Source: Vespa crabro
Taxonomy: Eukaryota; Arthropoda; Insecta; Hymenoptera; Vespidae
NCBI RefSeq assembly: GCF_910589235.1
Contig: NC_060967.1
Span: 5,061,938 to 5,125,937 of the forward strand
Direction of reading: 5' to 3'
Length of the DNA: 64,000 nt
In this document: in pieces, positions 12,240 through 22,860 of the stretch
How positions within the stretch are numbered: the stretch's first letter is position 1
How the letters are laid out: each line of letters opens with the position of its first letter
Position numbers and translations under genes: made by a program
The notes under the pieces: generated by a model
Databases searched by the model: none
Told to the model about the DNA's origin: nothing
Seen by the model: only the letters and a program-made list of their open reading frames with translations

Positions 12240-15200
12240 ATGTTATGATTATTATGGTTCATATATTCATTATTATGATTATTATGGTTATTATTTTGGT
12301 AATTACGGTTATTATTATGATTATTATGATTATTAATGTGAATATTATAATAATTGTGGCTATGATTATTCTTCTTAAGTTTATTATTCGTATTATATTT
12401 ATTATAATAATTATTATTATTATGATTATTATCATTATTGTGATCATTATTATGATCATTATGATTATTATGATTATTATGATTATTTTTACGATTATTG
12501 TTATTATTATTATTATGATAATTAGAATGTTCATTAAAATTATCATGATTTATATTATTCTTATTAGATTTATTATGGTTATTATACCCTTTATGATAAT
12601 TATTATGTTTAATTTGATTATTATTTTCATTGTGTGTATTATTATTATTATTATGATTATAAATATGATTATTATGATTATTGTCATGATTACTATGTTA
12701 ATCATTATTATTATTACGATTATTATGTCTATTAGGATTTTTCTGGTTATTATAAGTTTAATACATATATTATGCTTATTAATGTGATTATAATTATAAT
12801 TATTATTAAGATTACCATTATAATTTTAATTATTATTTTTATTATTATTATTGTGGTTATTATGGTCATTATTCTGATTTTTAATTATATTATGATTATT
12901 ATTATGTTTAGTATGATTACTATTAGCATTATTATGATTATTATTATCTTTATGATTATTATTGTCATTATTTACATTATTATGATTTTTATTATAATTA
13001 TGTTTATTATGATTATTATTATGATTAATATTTGGTTAGCATGACTAATATTATAAATATGATTGTTAATGTGATTATTAGTATGTCTACCTTTATTGTT
13101 AATAAGGTTATTATGATTATTATATTTGTTACGATTATTATGCTTATAATTAAGATTATGATTGTAATTATTATTTTTAATATTACAATTGTGTTTATAA
13201 TGGTTATTATTATGATTATTAAGTGTATTAAGATTATTATTAAAATTATTATGGTTTTTGCATCTATTATCTTTATTACGACTAGTATTATGATTATTGT
13301 TTTCATGGTTATTAATATGATTATTATGATTTTTATTATTTTTATAGCGATTATTATAATTATTATGATAAGTAGTATGTTTCTTAGGATTATTACTATT
13401 ATTTCTTTGAACAATATTATGATTTTTAAGATTATTAATATAATCATGAATATTATAGTTATTAAGATTATTAATATGATTATTAGGATTTCTATGTTTA
13501 TTATGAATATTATTATGATTATTATAGATATTAAAATTATTATTATGTCTATTATGATTATTTTTATAATTATAATGATTATTATTATATTTATTAAGAA
13601 TATTATGTTTATTATTAAAATTAATATGACTATTACTATTCTTATTGAGATTATTACGGTTATTTTATTTTTCATGACAATAATTATGATTTTTTTTCAA
13701 TATTAGCATGATTATTATGATTATTAACATGGTTATTGTTATTATTCAGATTATTATTATTATCAATATTTTTATGATTATTACTTTGATTGTTATGATT
13801 ATTATGGTTTTTATAAAAAATATTATATTATTTATAGTTCTTTAATTGAAATTATGAATTTTATTGTGATTATTATAATTTTTAAGACTATTATTATTCT
13901 CATGTGCATTATTATAGACAATTTTTTTTTAATGATTATTATTATGATTATCATGATAATTACTATTATTATAAATATTACTATGGTCATATGATAATTA
14001 TTAGTTTTATTTTGCACATAATGATTATTCTTACTATTATTATGTGTATTATGATTATTATTTTTATAATTATTATAAATATATTTATTATGATTATATT
14101 ATTAATAAAATTGTTATTATGATTATGATTATGATTATTATTTCAATAATTATCAGATTTATTACAATTGTTAAAATCATTATGAATATTATTATTGTAT
14201 TTATGAATATGATTACGATTATTATAAATACTATTTTAATTATTTTATTTATTATGATTATTATTAAGATTATTATGAATAATTTGAATATTATTATGAT
14301 TATTATTATTATGATTATGTTCATTATTATTATGATTATTATGATGATTATGATTTTTATTATATTTCTTATGATTGTTAGTGTGATTATTATTTTACTT
14401 GCAATGAATATTTGAATATTACTATGATTAATATGATAAATATATTATTACTATGATTATTGTCAGCATTATTACGCTGAATAAAATCATTGTGATTCTA
14501 ATAATGATAATTATGATTAAGATGATGATTATTATTATTATTATTAGTATTATTATATTTATTATGATTATTATTATTCTTATTTATATTAATATGAATG
14601 TCATATTAATTATGATAATTATGATTATTGTAATTATTTCGATAATTATTATAATTATTATTTATATTATTATTATTAATACGATTATTATCCTAATTTT
14701 TATGATTATAAAAATTTATATTATATTTATTACGAAAACTATTATGATTATTATGATTATTATTATTAGTATTATAGTAAATATTATTATAAGTAGGAAC
14801 ATCATTATTATTATTATCATAATTATATGTTATTACGATAGTTTTGATTATTATGATTTTTAAAAGGATTATAATGTTTATTAAAATGATTATTTGATTA
14901 TTATGAATATTATTATGGTTTTAATGATTATTTTTATCGTTATTGATATTGTTATTATTACCATAAAAATGACAGTTACTAATACCGATATTATGAATGT
15001 TTTTATTTCCGTAATTATTATCGTTATTATTCTCGTTATTATTACTATTATTATCACCGAAATTTTTTTCGCCATTTTTATTAATATTATCAATATTATT
15101 ATCGCTATTAATGTCGTTATTTTTATCTATATTATTATTCTTATCTTTATTGTTATTGTTATTGTCATTATCATCGTTATTATTACCGGTGCTATTATTA

Positions 15201-15270
15201 TCATTATCGTTAAAAGCGACATTATTAATATCGTAATTATTTTTGTTTTATTACCGTTATTATGACTGTT
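12240..15270 (+). repeat. ATN array, mostly ATTATTATG type, switching to CGTTATT type
   Basis: From 12,240 to about 14,925 the dominant unit is ATTATTATG (ATT and ATG triplets, little CG). From about 14,925 to 15,270 it switches to the CGTTATT type used by the other arrays. The mirror copy (34,744-37,245) has the same switch near 35,090. The first junction is satellite to ATN at about 12,238; the second is the 5'-truncated start of R1-B. Confidence 0.94.
12481..13010 (+). repeat. 530-bp ATN segment present only in the left arm
   Basis: Left and right arms agree up to 12,480 and again from 13,011, where the right arm is continuous. The 530-bp length equals the pairing step from 49,484 to 50,014. 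Both edges lie in near-identical TTATTATGATT sequence, so deletion between direct repeats (slippage or single-strand annealing) in the right arm is the simplest reading. Confidence 0.75.
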
Positions 15271-15650
15271 ATCGAGAAAATGCTCCGAGGTCAGAAGGAG
15301 TGGACACGGTGGCCAGGTACGTCAGGGCAGTCATTCGCAATAAAAAGGAGATGGGCGGAGACGCGCCAACAACGTTGCTCCAGGTTCCTGCCACGTAGAG
15401 CAGAAGCGAGAGTCCCGTTAATGGACCTGATGAAGTGGGTCATTCCGAAGTAATGCCACATGGCGGTGCCGGGATTGCTTCACTATGCCACTAAGATGGA
15501 TATGAGTTTAGAAGGTAGTGCCTAGTCCAACGGTAAGCCCGACACTCCTGGGACTTCAATGGGAGAACAATATGGCGAAGGGTTCCTCTGGCGGACGGTG
15601 TCCCAGGGTTAGTGCAAAAAGATTGGCATTCTCTGACCTTCAAAAAAAAT
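15271..15650 (+). mobile_element. R1-clade LINE copy B, severely 5'-truncated
   Basis: About 375 bp matching the last part of copies A and F. It starts at the EKMLRGQ region of ORF2 (near 15,275), passes a frameshift within the C-terminal region, and ends in the conserved R1 3' terminus (GGCATTCTCTGACC, then TCAAAAAAAAT) immediately followed by ATN. The 5' junction falls in the triplet sequence TTATCG and shares TCG with the element, as expected for a 5'-truncated target-primed insertion closed by microhomology. ATN lies on both sides. The mirror copy is 34,371-34,743. Confidence 0.85.
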
Positions 15651-16296
15651 TATCGTTATCATCGTTCTTATCGTTATTATAATTATTATTGTTATTATAT
15701 TTATTAAAGTTATTATCGCTATTATTGTTATTAATAACGTTATTATCATTATTAATTGTTACTATCGATATTATTATAATTACTAACGTTATTTTTATTA
15801 TTATCGTTATTACCTTAATTATCGTTATTATAGTTAATACGGTTATTTTTATTAATATCATTATTACCGTTACTATCGTTATTGTCGTCATTAGCATTTC
15901 AATCGTTAATATCGTTATTATCTTTATTATTTTTTTATTATATTTATCGTTAGTATCGTTATTTTTATTTCTATTATTAGTATCATCATCATCACTATTA
16001 TTATTATTTCTATTTTTATTATTATTGTTATTATTATTGTTTTTATTATTATTATAATTATCGTTATAATCGTTATTATTGTTTTTATCGTAATTTTTAA
16101 TATTATTATTACCATTGTAATTAACTTTATTATCGTTAATATCGTTATTATCTGTATTATCGTTATTATCGATAATATTATCATAGTTATTAACGTTATC
16201 ATCGTTATTGTCGTTATTATTATTATTTTTATTATTATCATTATCTGTATTAATATTGTCATTCTCGTTAGTATCATTATTATTATTAACGTTATT
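15651..16296 (+). repeat. ATN array between R1-B and R1-C
   Basis: A roughly 0.65-kb tract of CGTTATTAT-type repeat, T-rich on +, lying between the 3' end of B and the 5' end of C. The mirror is 33,719-34,370. It places B and C in tandem, same orientation, within one microsatellite domain. Confidence 0.94.
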
Positions 16297-16301
16297 TCCC
16301 C

Positions 16302-16377
16302 AAGGGAAGGTTTGGTCCCTAATGGGACGATTGATACCCAAGGGATTGATTGATCCACAAGGGATGGATTAGTCCTC
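16302..16377 (+). repeat. Four 19-bp hairpin-forming tandem repeats at the R1-C 5' end
   Basis: Four adjacent 19-bp units start at 16,302, 16,321, 16,340 and 16,359 (for example AAGGGATTGATTGATCCAC). Each carries a short dyad: GGGA...TCCC in the first, TGGG...CCCA in the second, GGGA...TCC in the third, and a weaker GGA...TCC in the fourth. They form the extreme 5' end of the element, where LINE 5' UTRs carry promoter or RNA-structure functions. Role not known. Copies A' and D have different 5' ends. Confidence 0.8.
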
Positions 16378-16660
16378 TATGGGAGAAATGGAACATTCCA
16401 TTCCTTTCGACGAGGAGCGCCGTCGTGACCGGGCTAGGCAGAGGACAACCACCCTAAAAAACGAGGACTTATCTGGCCCTGATGTCAGTACCCTGTAAAG
16501 GACCGAAGCCATTTACGTCAGGGACGGTTACGGTAGGGCCAAGATTACTAGCGGGTACGTTGACGCTGTCTCAAAGGGATGTGCTGGATGGTATGTAAAG
16601 CGCAGATAATCTCTTAGAATCTCCCACCGTCAACCCATCGCACCCACTGGAGGGTCAGGA

Positions 16661-17876
16661 TGTCGATGAAGGAAGTAGGTGAACTGCAAGGGCGGATGCT
16701 TCATTCCAGCCCTTATATCCAAACGCTCTCGCAACAATGGGGGTAGTTGCGAGGGAGATCAGCACCATACTTCTTGATGCACTGCGTTCGGAGACAATAT
16801 TTGAGGTTCTCAGCCTGCGAAAGAAACATCACAAGATCGAGATAGCGTGAAACGTCCGCAAGCGAGAGTCCTCCTTGCCATTATGAGGGCGGCTGTGACT
16901 AGACAGTCGATGTAAATAATGCGATCTAGAAAGGTCTCCCAGAACTGGAGGATAGCATTGACAGCCTCAAGTTTAAGTATAAATTTCGAGCAAAGGTCAA
17001 TGAAGGAGCGAGGATCCGCGCCCGAGTCTCTCAGCTTCCACGGGCTAACGGCATACCAGATGTTGTCACAGTAGAAAGAGTAGCCACAAGTCCTCAGCAG
17101 TTCTCTGAAGAAAGACTCAAAAGACCGAGGCAAGAGGAGACGACGACTGAAGCCATCAAGTGGAAGAAGGTCGTCGAGAAAAGAGGGAAAAGGGAAAACT
17201 TGTGAAGAAGGCGACAAAACAGCCACCACAGGAGAAAATGAAGCCAAGCAATTCGGAGGACAGTCCGAGGCAACGACGGAAGCCCGACGCGAACATCCAG
17301 AATCTTGCGTAAGATAAAACATACCCAGACGTAGTCGCAGCTATCCAACAGCGCAACAAGACATGCGCTGCATGGGTAGACATTAGATCGTTCCGGCATA
17401 CCAGAACGCGAGGAATTCTCCTCGAGCTCAAGATCACTACTCCGGAGATCAGGGCCTCATTCGCAGGAACCTTGAGGAAAGAAGTAGGAGACATGAGAAG
17501 CATCACGGTACTCATCCCCAAAGCTACGTTGGAGTTACGGGATAGCGTTTGCTGCACATCGGTAGCAGAAGTCGAGAAGGGCCTAAAGAGGACCCTGCCA
17601 GACTACTCGGGGAAACTTGAAGACAGATTGACGAACCCCAACGCGATGCAGCTATGCCAGGCCTTTGTCAAATTAGAAGAGGAAGCAGTTGCGTAGCTTC
17701 TGAATGCAAGCCGAGTGCTAGTCTGCTTCGCCAGCTGAAAAGTCAGGCTAAATGCAGAAGAAAGGCGATACTACCGCTGCCTCGACTGCGGCCAATATAG
17801 TGTATCGTGCAAGGGTCCTAACCACAATAAACTCTGCTGTTTCTGCTGCGGCACGGAGCACAAGCTCAGAGAATGA
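16661..17876 (+). pseudogene. gag-like ORF1 remnant with CCHC zinc knuckles (copy C)
   Basis: Translation in pieces gives a basic N-terminal region and then an R1-type gag core, with KTYPDVVAAIQQR (about 17,310), RGILLELKITTPEIR, and LELRDSVCCTSVAEVEKGL near 17,530. Next come cysteine knuckles at 17,778-17,873 (CLDCGQYSVSCKG, then CCFCCGTEHKLRE). The final knuckle cysteine is replaced by a TGA at 17,874-17,876. ORF1 proteins of this clade bind element RNA and form the RNP. The start is uncertain; an ATG at 16,661 opens a frame that soon hits a stop. At least five stops or frameshifts make it nonfunctional. The TGA is also in copy F. Confidence 0.85.
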
Positions 17877-17984
17877 AAGGTCAGCGAGCTCACTAGCCTC
17901 TTGTGCTCCGAAGGAGGTGCTGAACCCAAGATGCATTTGAACGAATCAAGGGTGTGCACAGCCTTCCAGGTGGACCTTGCAACA

Positions 17985-19150
17985 GCCATCATGAAAGATG
18001 AGAGTACTGCAGGGTAACCTCAATAGGAGCAGGAATGCTCACCACCTCCTCACCCAGCTCTGATCTGAGATCAAAGCTGATATTGTTCTTATCAGCAAAC
18101 AGTACCAGGACTGGGCAGGAGCAGGATGGTACACCGATAAATTGGGCACAGTGGCCATCTGGATCCCAGATCCCCGACAGACACAAGTGTCGTATCAAGG
18201 ACCCGGACGCGGTTGCGTTTAGTTGAGACATAACTTGTTGACTAATGGCAGCGTGTATCTCATCCCGAACGACCGGATAGACAACTTGCAGACCAAACTG
18301 GTAGACGCATTTAGGGAATGGCAAGGAAAACTCATTGTGGCTGGAGACCACTACGCCAAAGCTCGCGAATAAAGAGAGGCTAGGCTGGACTCCAGAGGAA
18401 GACGAATCATGAAAGTGGTGTCGAGACTGGAGCTAGCAATGCTCAACGCAGGCTCGACGTCTACATTCTGAAGGCCATACTACACAGAGACGACCCCGGA
18501 CGATCGAAGATTACTCCGAGAGCATCCTCCAGTATGTCCTATTCGACGTACACGATAGGAGGCTAACGGTGACAATCGCAACGGAACCCTCAGGCTGAAC
18601 ATAGCAAGAATGATTCGAGACAGGCAGTCCTCAGCCAAAGATGAAGGTTGAAGATCCCATCAAATTGCACTCGCTGGGCTATCGCCAACTGCACAAGCCA
18701 GGAAGAAGACCGCAACAACTATGCAGCTCATTCAAAAGGCTTGCACGATAGCGATGCCAAAAAGAGCACGAAACTTCAGAGGCGTCAAGCATTCTTTTGG
18801 AAGAATGAGCTCGCAGATCTTCGTAAGACGTGATTACAGCATCGCCGGTAAACACAACGAACGTAGATACGCGATCTCGACGCTGCCCTCTTGGCTACAG
18901 CGTATCAAACGGACAAAAAAACATTGATGGTGATCAACAAGGCCAGCCAAATACCGTACTGGAATAAGCTGAGCCTAGATATGGACCAGCATCCGTGGGG
19001 ATTACGGTACCAGATCGTTACTCGTAAGATGGAGACATAAACACAAGTAATCCGTCAAGATGCGATGAGCCTGGAAAACATCGTACATACGCTATTCCCC
19101 TCAATGCCGGAGGGAGAGATTGGCTCGGCTGAGTCTGGCACACCGATAAG
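17985..19150 (+). pseudogene. ORF2 5' part: AP-like endonuclease and linker (copy C)
   Basis: The frame VLQGNLNRSRNAHHLL (about 18,008) opens an R1-clade endonuclease. It continues with ADIVLISKQY, a GDHYAKA box near 18,340 where active elements have GDFNA, and SRGRRIMKVVSRLELAMLN followed by NAGSTSTF. Downstream, the linker DQHPWGLRYQIVTRKM (about 18,990) and ENIVHTLFPSMPEGE (about 19,080) matches the R1 region just before the RT. Stops interrupt the domain, and the Phe-Asn to His-Tyr change removes a conserved endonuclease residue. The pseudogene ends at the inversion junction. Confidence 0.85.
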
Positions 19151-20560
19151 AGATGCCTTTCGGCTCTCGTTCCCATCAGCTTTTCCAGGTCTCAATGCTG
19201 CTAGACAAAGCGAGCCTTGATGCCTCTTACTTTCCAAAAACAGACTTCTGTTGGACAACGAATTTCCCTCCTGGTCTAGTAGATCGGACCACTAGCACCG
19301 CAGTCTCAGAGACCGTACGATAGGTGCACTCGATTCGGAGAGCGCCACTGTACCCTCCCTATGCGCTTGCGGTATTTCTCGTATCACAGCGTTTCGGCCC
19401 AGACTTCCGAGTGATACAGAATTACTGCTTCGCCAGCACGCATCAGTAGTTGCCTCATGCAAGGTCGGGGACCATTGACGTTGACCATGTGTGTGCCAAG
19501 CAAGGCTACTACTTTCGCCGCCTGGTCAGCTGCCCTAGTAATATGGTTTCCAAAGTTGAGCATGCTGTTGACCATTACTCCTAAGTATTTGACAGCCGAC
19601 TAAGTCTGGACCGCCGTGTCTCCTACGGTGAAGCTGCGCACGTTGTTGATGCGCTTGTTCGTAAGTAACACGATCTCTGTCTTCTGGGCTGCTAGGGATA
19701 ACCCGTGGTCTTCCATCCAGAAGGTGACTCTGCGCATGACCTGGATGAGCAACAGCTGTGCTCCTTCCGTGTCTCTTGCAGTTTTGACAAATGCACAGTC
19801 TTCTGCATATTCAACCAAGAAAGCAGCCTCAGTGACTGCAATACTTAGTAAACCGTCGTAGAAAATATCCCAGTATGGAAAACTGGTCTGTTCCCGATGC
19901 CAATTCTAAGCTTCTCGGACCATAGCCCGAATTGTACTAGAGGAAGCGCTCGATCAAGTAGTCCCTGAAAATTCGGAAAAAGGTACTCAGGGACACTGAA
20001 GTTACGATCGAGCTCTTCCATTGCCAAGTCCCACTTGACGGAGTTGAAGGCATTTCTCATGTCTAAGGTGGCCAGCAGACACAAAGGTCGGGATAGGTAG
20101 TTCCCGCGCACCGTCATTTTAGCGGCCGTGAAAACCTCCTGGACTGCGTGGATGGTGGAGAGGACGGATCGAAATCCATACTGGCAGGCAGTAAGGTCGC
20201 CCGCTGCCCTCACGGCCGCAAGAAGACGTGGCCTATGCAGCTTCTCCAGGAGCTTTCCAGTAGTATCCAGCATACATATAGGCCTCTATAACGAAACGGC
20301 ATCTGATAGACCCTTTCCATTGCTTAAGAGCACAAGTCTCGCATTCTTCCACGGGTCAGGGGAAGATGCCCGCCCTGAGGCACATGTTACAAATGTTTAG
20401 CAAGAGCTTAGAATGACTCAGCGCGACGGCTTTCATTACTTCTGCTGGAAAGCCGTCAGATCCTGGAGCTCTCTTGTTCCGCATGGAAGATGCGGCCCTG
20501 AGCAGCTCCCTCTCAGTAAACAGTGGCGCGTCGGGGCTACCAGACGCGGCCGGGGTCACT
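19151..20560 (-). pseudogene. Reverse transcriptase remnant (copy D)
   Basis: Reading on the minus strand, an RAPGSDGFPAEVMKAVA block (about 20,470) is followed by MLDTTGKLLEKLHRPRL at 20,273, QYGFRSVLSTIHAVQEV, and NAFNSVKWDLAMEEL near 20,030. The catalytic box at 19,798-19,809 reads YAED instead of YADD, losing one catalytic aspartate. It is followed by KTEIVLLTNKR and, after a stop near 19,600, NFGNHITRAADQAAKVVA. A frameshift near 19,960 disrupts the block between EYLF and the catalytic box. Confidence 0.87.
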
Positions 20561-21760
20561 CTTCGATTGTGAGGGAATAGGGTATGAACGATGTTCTCCA
20601 GGTCCTCGTGTCCTGAGGTTTTCCTTGTTTGTAAGTCTCTATCTTGCGATTGACGATCTGGTACCCAGCACCGTCAATGGCTAGCCTTGATAGACCTCTT
20701 GAGTAATTTTTTTGCAACTTGATACGCTGCGGTCAAGGAGACAGCGTCGAGATCACATCTCTTCGCTCGTTTTGCTAACCGGCGAAACCATAAGAACTTT
20801 TTGCGAAAATCTGTGATCTCGTTCGTCCTCCAGTATGCAGGACGCCTCTACCATTTCGTGCTCTTCTTTGGCAACGCTATCGCGAAATCCATTTGGAAGA
20901 GCTGCATAGTTGCTGCAGTAATCATCCTGGCTTGTGCACTTGGCTATAAACTCGAGACTGCAATATGATGGGATCTCCAACCTTCATCTATAACTGAAGA
21001 CAGCTTCTCTTGATCCATTTCAGCGATGTTTCACCGGGGGGTCGCGCTGCACTTGTCACGACTGGCCTGAAATCGTGATCGTCGAATAGTATATACTGAT
21101 GAATGCTCCCGTTGTATTCTTCGATCACCCTACAGCCTGCGTCTGTTTGCGCATGGTGTTCCTTCGCTAGAGAGACGTCCGAAATCGTCTCTCTGCAGCC
21201 AGGCCGTCGGAAGGTTGACGTCGAGCCTGTATTAAGCACTACTAGCGCCAGTATCGACACCGCCTCCATGATTCGTCTTCCCCTGAATTCCGACCTGGCC
21301 TCCCCCCATTTGAGAGCTTTTGCATTGTGGTCTCCATCCACAATGAGGTCCCCTTGCATTTCACACAGCGCATCTTCCAGATCGTCCAGTTTGATCTGGA
21401 AGTCGTCTAACCGGTCATTCGGGATGAGATATATGCTGACATAAGTCGCCATGTTGTCCCACCCAAATGTAACCGGGTCCGGATCCTTGATACGACACAT
21501 ATATCGGTCGGTTATCTGGGACCCAGTTGGCCGCAGTGCCCAATTCGTCGACCTACCTTCCTGCATCCGCCCTATCCTGGTACTGTTCGCTGATTAGAAC
21601 AATATCGGCTTCTTTCTCAGATCAGAGCTGGATTACGCGGTGGTGCGCCATCCAGTTCCTATTGAGGTTACCCTGCAGTACTCTCATCCTTTCTTCTTGT
21701 TGGCTGTTGCAAGGACATCCAGGAAGGCTTTGCACTGCATCGATCGGGCCACGTGCTTCT
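20561..21760 (-). pseudogene. Endonuclease and linker remnant (copy D)
   Basis: The longest open stretch, 21,566-20,988 on the minus strand, reads as an R1-clade AP-like endonuclease. It shows VYLIPNDR-type motifs (here IYLIPNDRLDDF), a VDGDHNAKALKWGEA box (canonical GDFNAKA with Phe to His), RGRRIMEAVSILALVVLNTGS, and a RRPGCRETISDVSLA block. It would nick the target DNA to prime reverse transcription. Of the R1 copies here, D has the most complete endonuclease reading frame. The linker to the RT carries frameshifts. Confidence 0.87.
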
Positions 21761-21779
21761 GGGGTTCCGTAACCATATT

Positions 21780-22860
21780 AGAGCACAAGAAACAAGTTGG
21801 CTCTATGATCCTACAGAGTCCCTTGCCGCCGTAGAGATAACAAAGCTTACTGCGATCAGGGCCCTTGCAAGAAGCACTATGGTCGCCAAAGTTAAGTCAA
21901 AGGTAGCATCGCCTTACTTCTATTCGTCGCCTGAATTTAAAGAGTATGAAGACATCCAGCACACTGCGGCCTCCAAAAGCTTCGCAGCTGCTTCCTCTTC
22001 TATTTTGACGAGGGCCTGACGTTGCTGTCTCGCGTTGGGGTTCGTAATTTTAAATTCGAATTTCCCCGCGTAGTCTGGTAGGGTCCTCTTTAGAGCCTCC
22101 GGGACTTCTATCACCGACGTGCAGCAATCGCAGTCCCGTATCACAGCTCTAGTTATGTGGTGCTACTCGTGCTTCCTAATTCTTTCCTCAAGGATTCTGC
22201 GTAGGAGACCCGGATTTTTGTAGTGGTCCTCTTAAGTTCGAGGAGAACCTCTCCCGTTCTGGTCTGACAGACAAATCTAACTTTTTCACCTGCCGCAACG
22301 GTTTTTATGCGCTGGCGGATGGCGCCAACTACGTCTGCGTAAGTTTTGCCTTGCGCATGATTCAGGAGGATCGCGTCGGGCTTCCTTCTTTTTCTCGGCC
22401 TGTACTCCAATTTGCTCGCGATCTATTTCTCCTTCGGTGGGGATTAAGTCTCCTTCTTCGAGGGTATTTCCTTATTTTTTTCATCTTGAGGACCACCGTC
22501 CACTTGGTGGCTTCGGTTGTCGACGTCTCTTGCCTCAGTCTTTTGAGGCTTTCCTCAAGCAGCTGAGGCGTGTTTATGACTACTCTCTTAACTGCGCCGG
22601 CATATCTTACAGAGTTTGCTCATGTGCCCGTAGAGACTCTGGCGAGCGTCCTCGCTCCCTTCTTGACCTATATTCGAGATTTATTCAAGAACTCGAGGCA
22701 GTCAAATATCTCCAGTTCTGGGAGCCCTTGCTTAATCGCATTGTTAACATTTGGCTGTCAAGTAACAGCCAACCTCATTTTGCCGAGGAGGACTTTCGCT
22801 TGCGCGAGTTTCTCTCCCTCTCCATCTTATTATGTCCCCTTCGCGGGCTAGATAGATGAT
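21780..22860 (-). pseudogene. gag-like ORF1 remnant (copy D)
   Basis: The minus-strand frame at 22,410-22,153 reads RKRRKPDAILLNHAQGKTYA, DVVGAIRQRIKTVAAGEKVR and TRTGEVLLELKRTTTKIR, an R1 gag core. A further segment at 22,144-21,920 (RDCDCCTSVIEVPEALKRT) continues it after a frameshift. Decayed knuckles lie near 21,910-21,800: SCKGPDRSKLC is visible, but the first and last cysteines are partly lost. The N-terminal part (22,860-22,410) is Arg- and Glu-rich, as in copy C. Confidence 0.83.

Larger units (their letters stand above)
1..19150 (+). repeat. Left arm of a giant inverted duplication
   Basis: This block is the reverse complement of the right arm at 30,864-52,626. The order A, ATN, satellite, ATN, B, ATN, C on the left mirrors F (5' part), ATN, B', ATN, satellite, ATN, A' on the right. 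Paired positions add up to about 52,626-52,640 in the outer part, 49,485-49,493 in the middle and 50,014 in the inner part; the steps are large indels. A 60-base stretch at 9,421-9,480 differs from its partner at 3 sites and the next 60 bases match, so identity is roughly 97% by eye. The arm starts before the window. Its inner end is sharp: similarity stops after base 19,150, where the partner continues as R1-F and the left continues as R1-D. Confidence 0.92.
16297..19150 (+). mobile_element. R1-clade LINE copy C, 5' 2.85 kb, cut by inversion junction
   Basis: This contains the 5' UTR, gag ORF, endonuclease and linker of an R1-clade element, cut off before the reverse transcriptase at base 19,150. 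Its mirror is the 5' part of full-length copy F (30,864-33,718), which keeps the reverse transcriptase. The 5' end abuts the ATN array with only a few ambiguous bases (GTTATTTCCCC). Copy C is dead: several stops are shared with F, so they predate the duplication. Confidence 0.9.
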
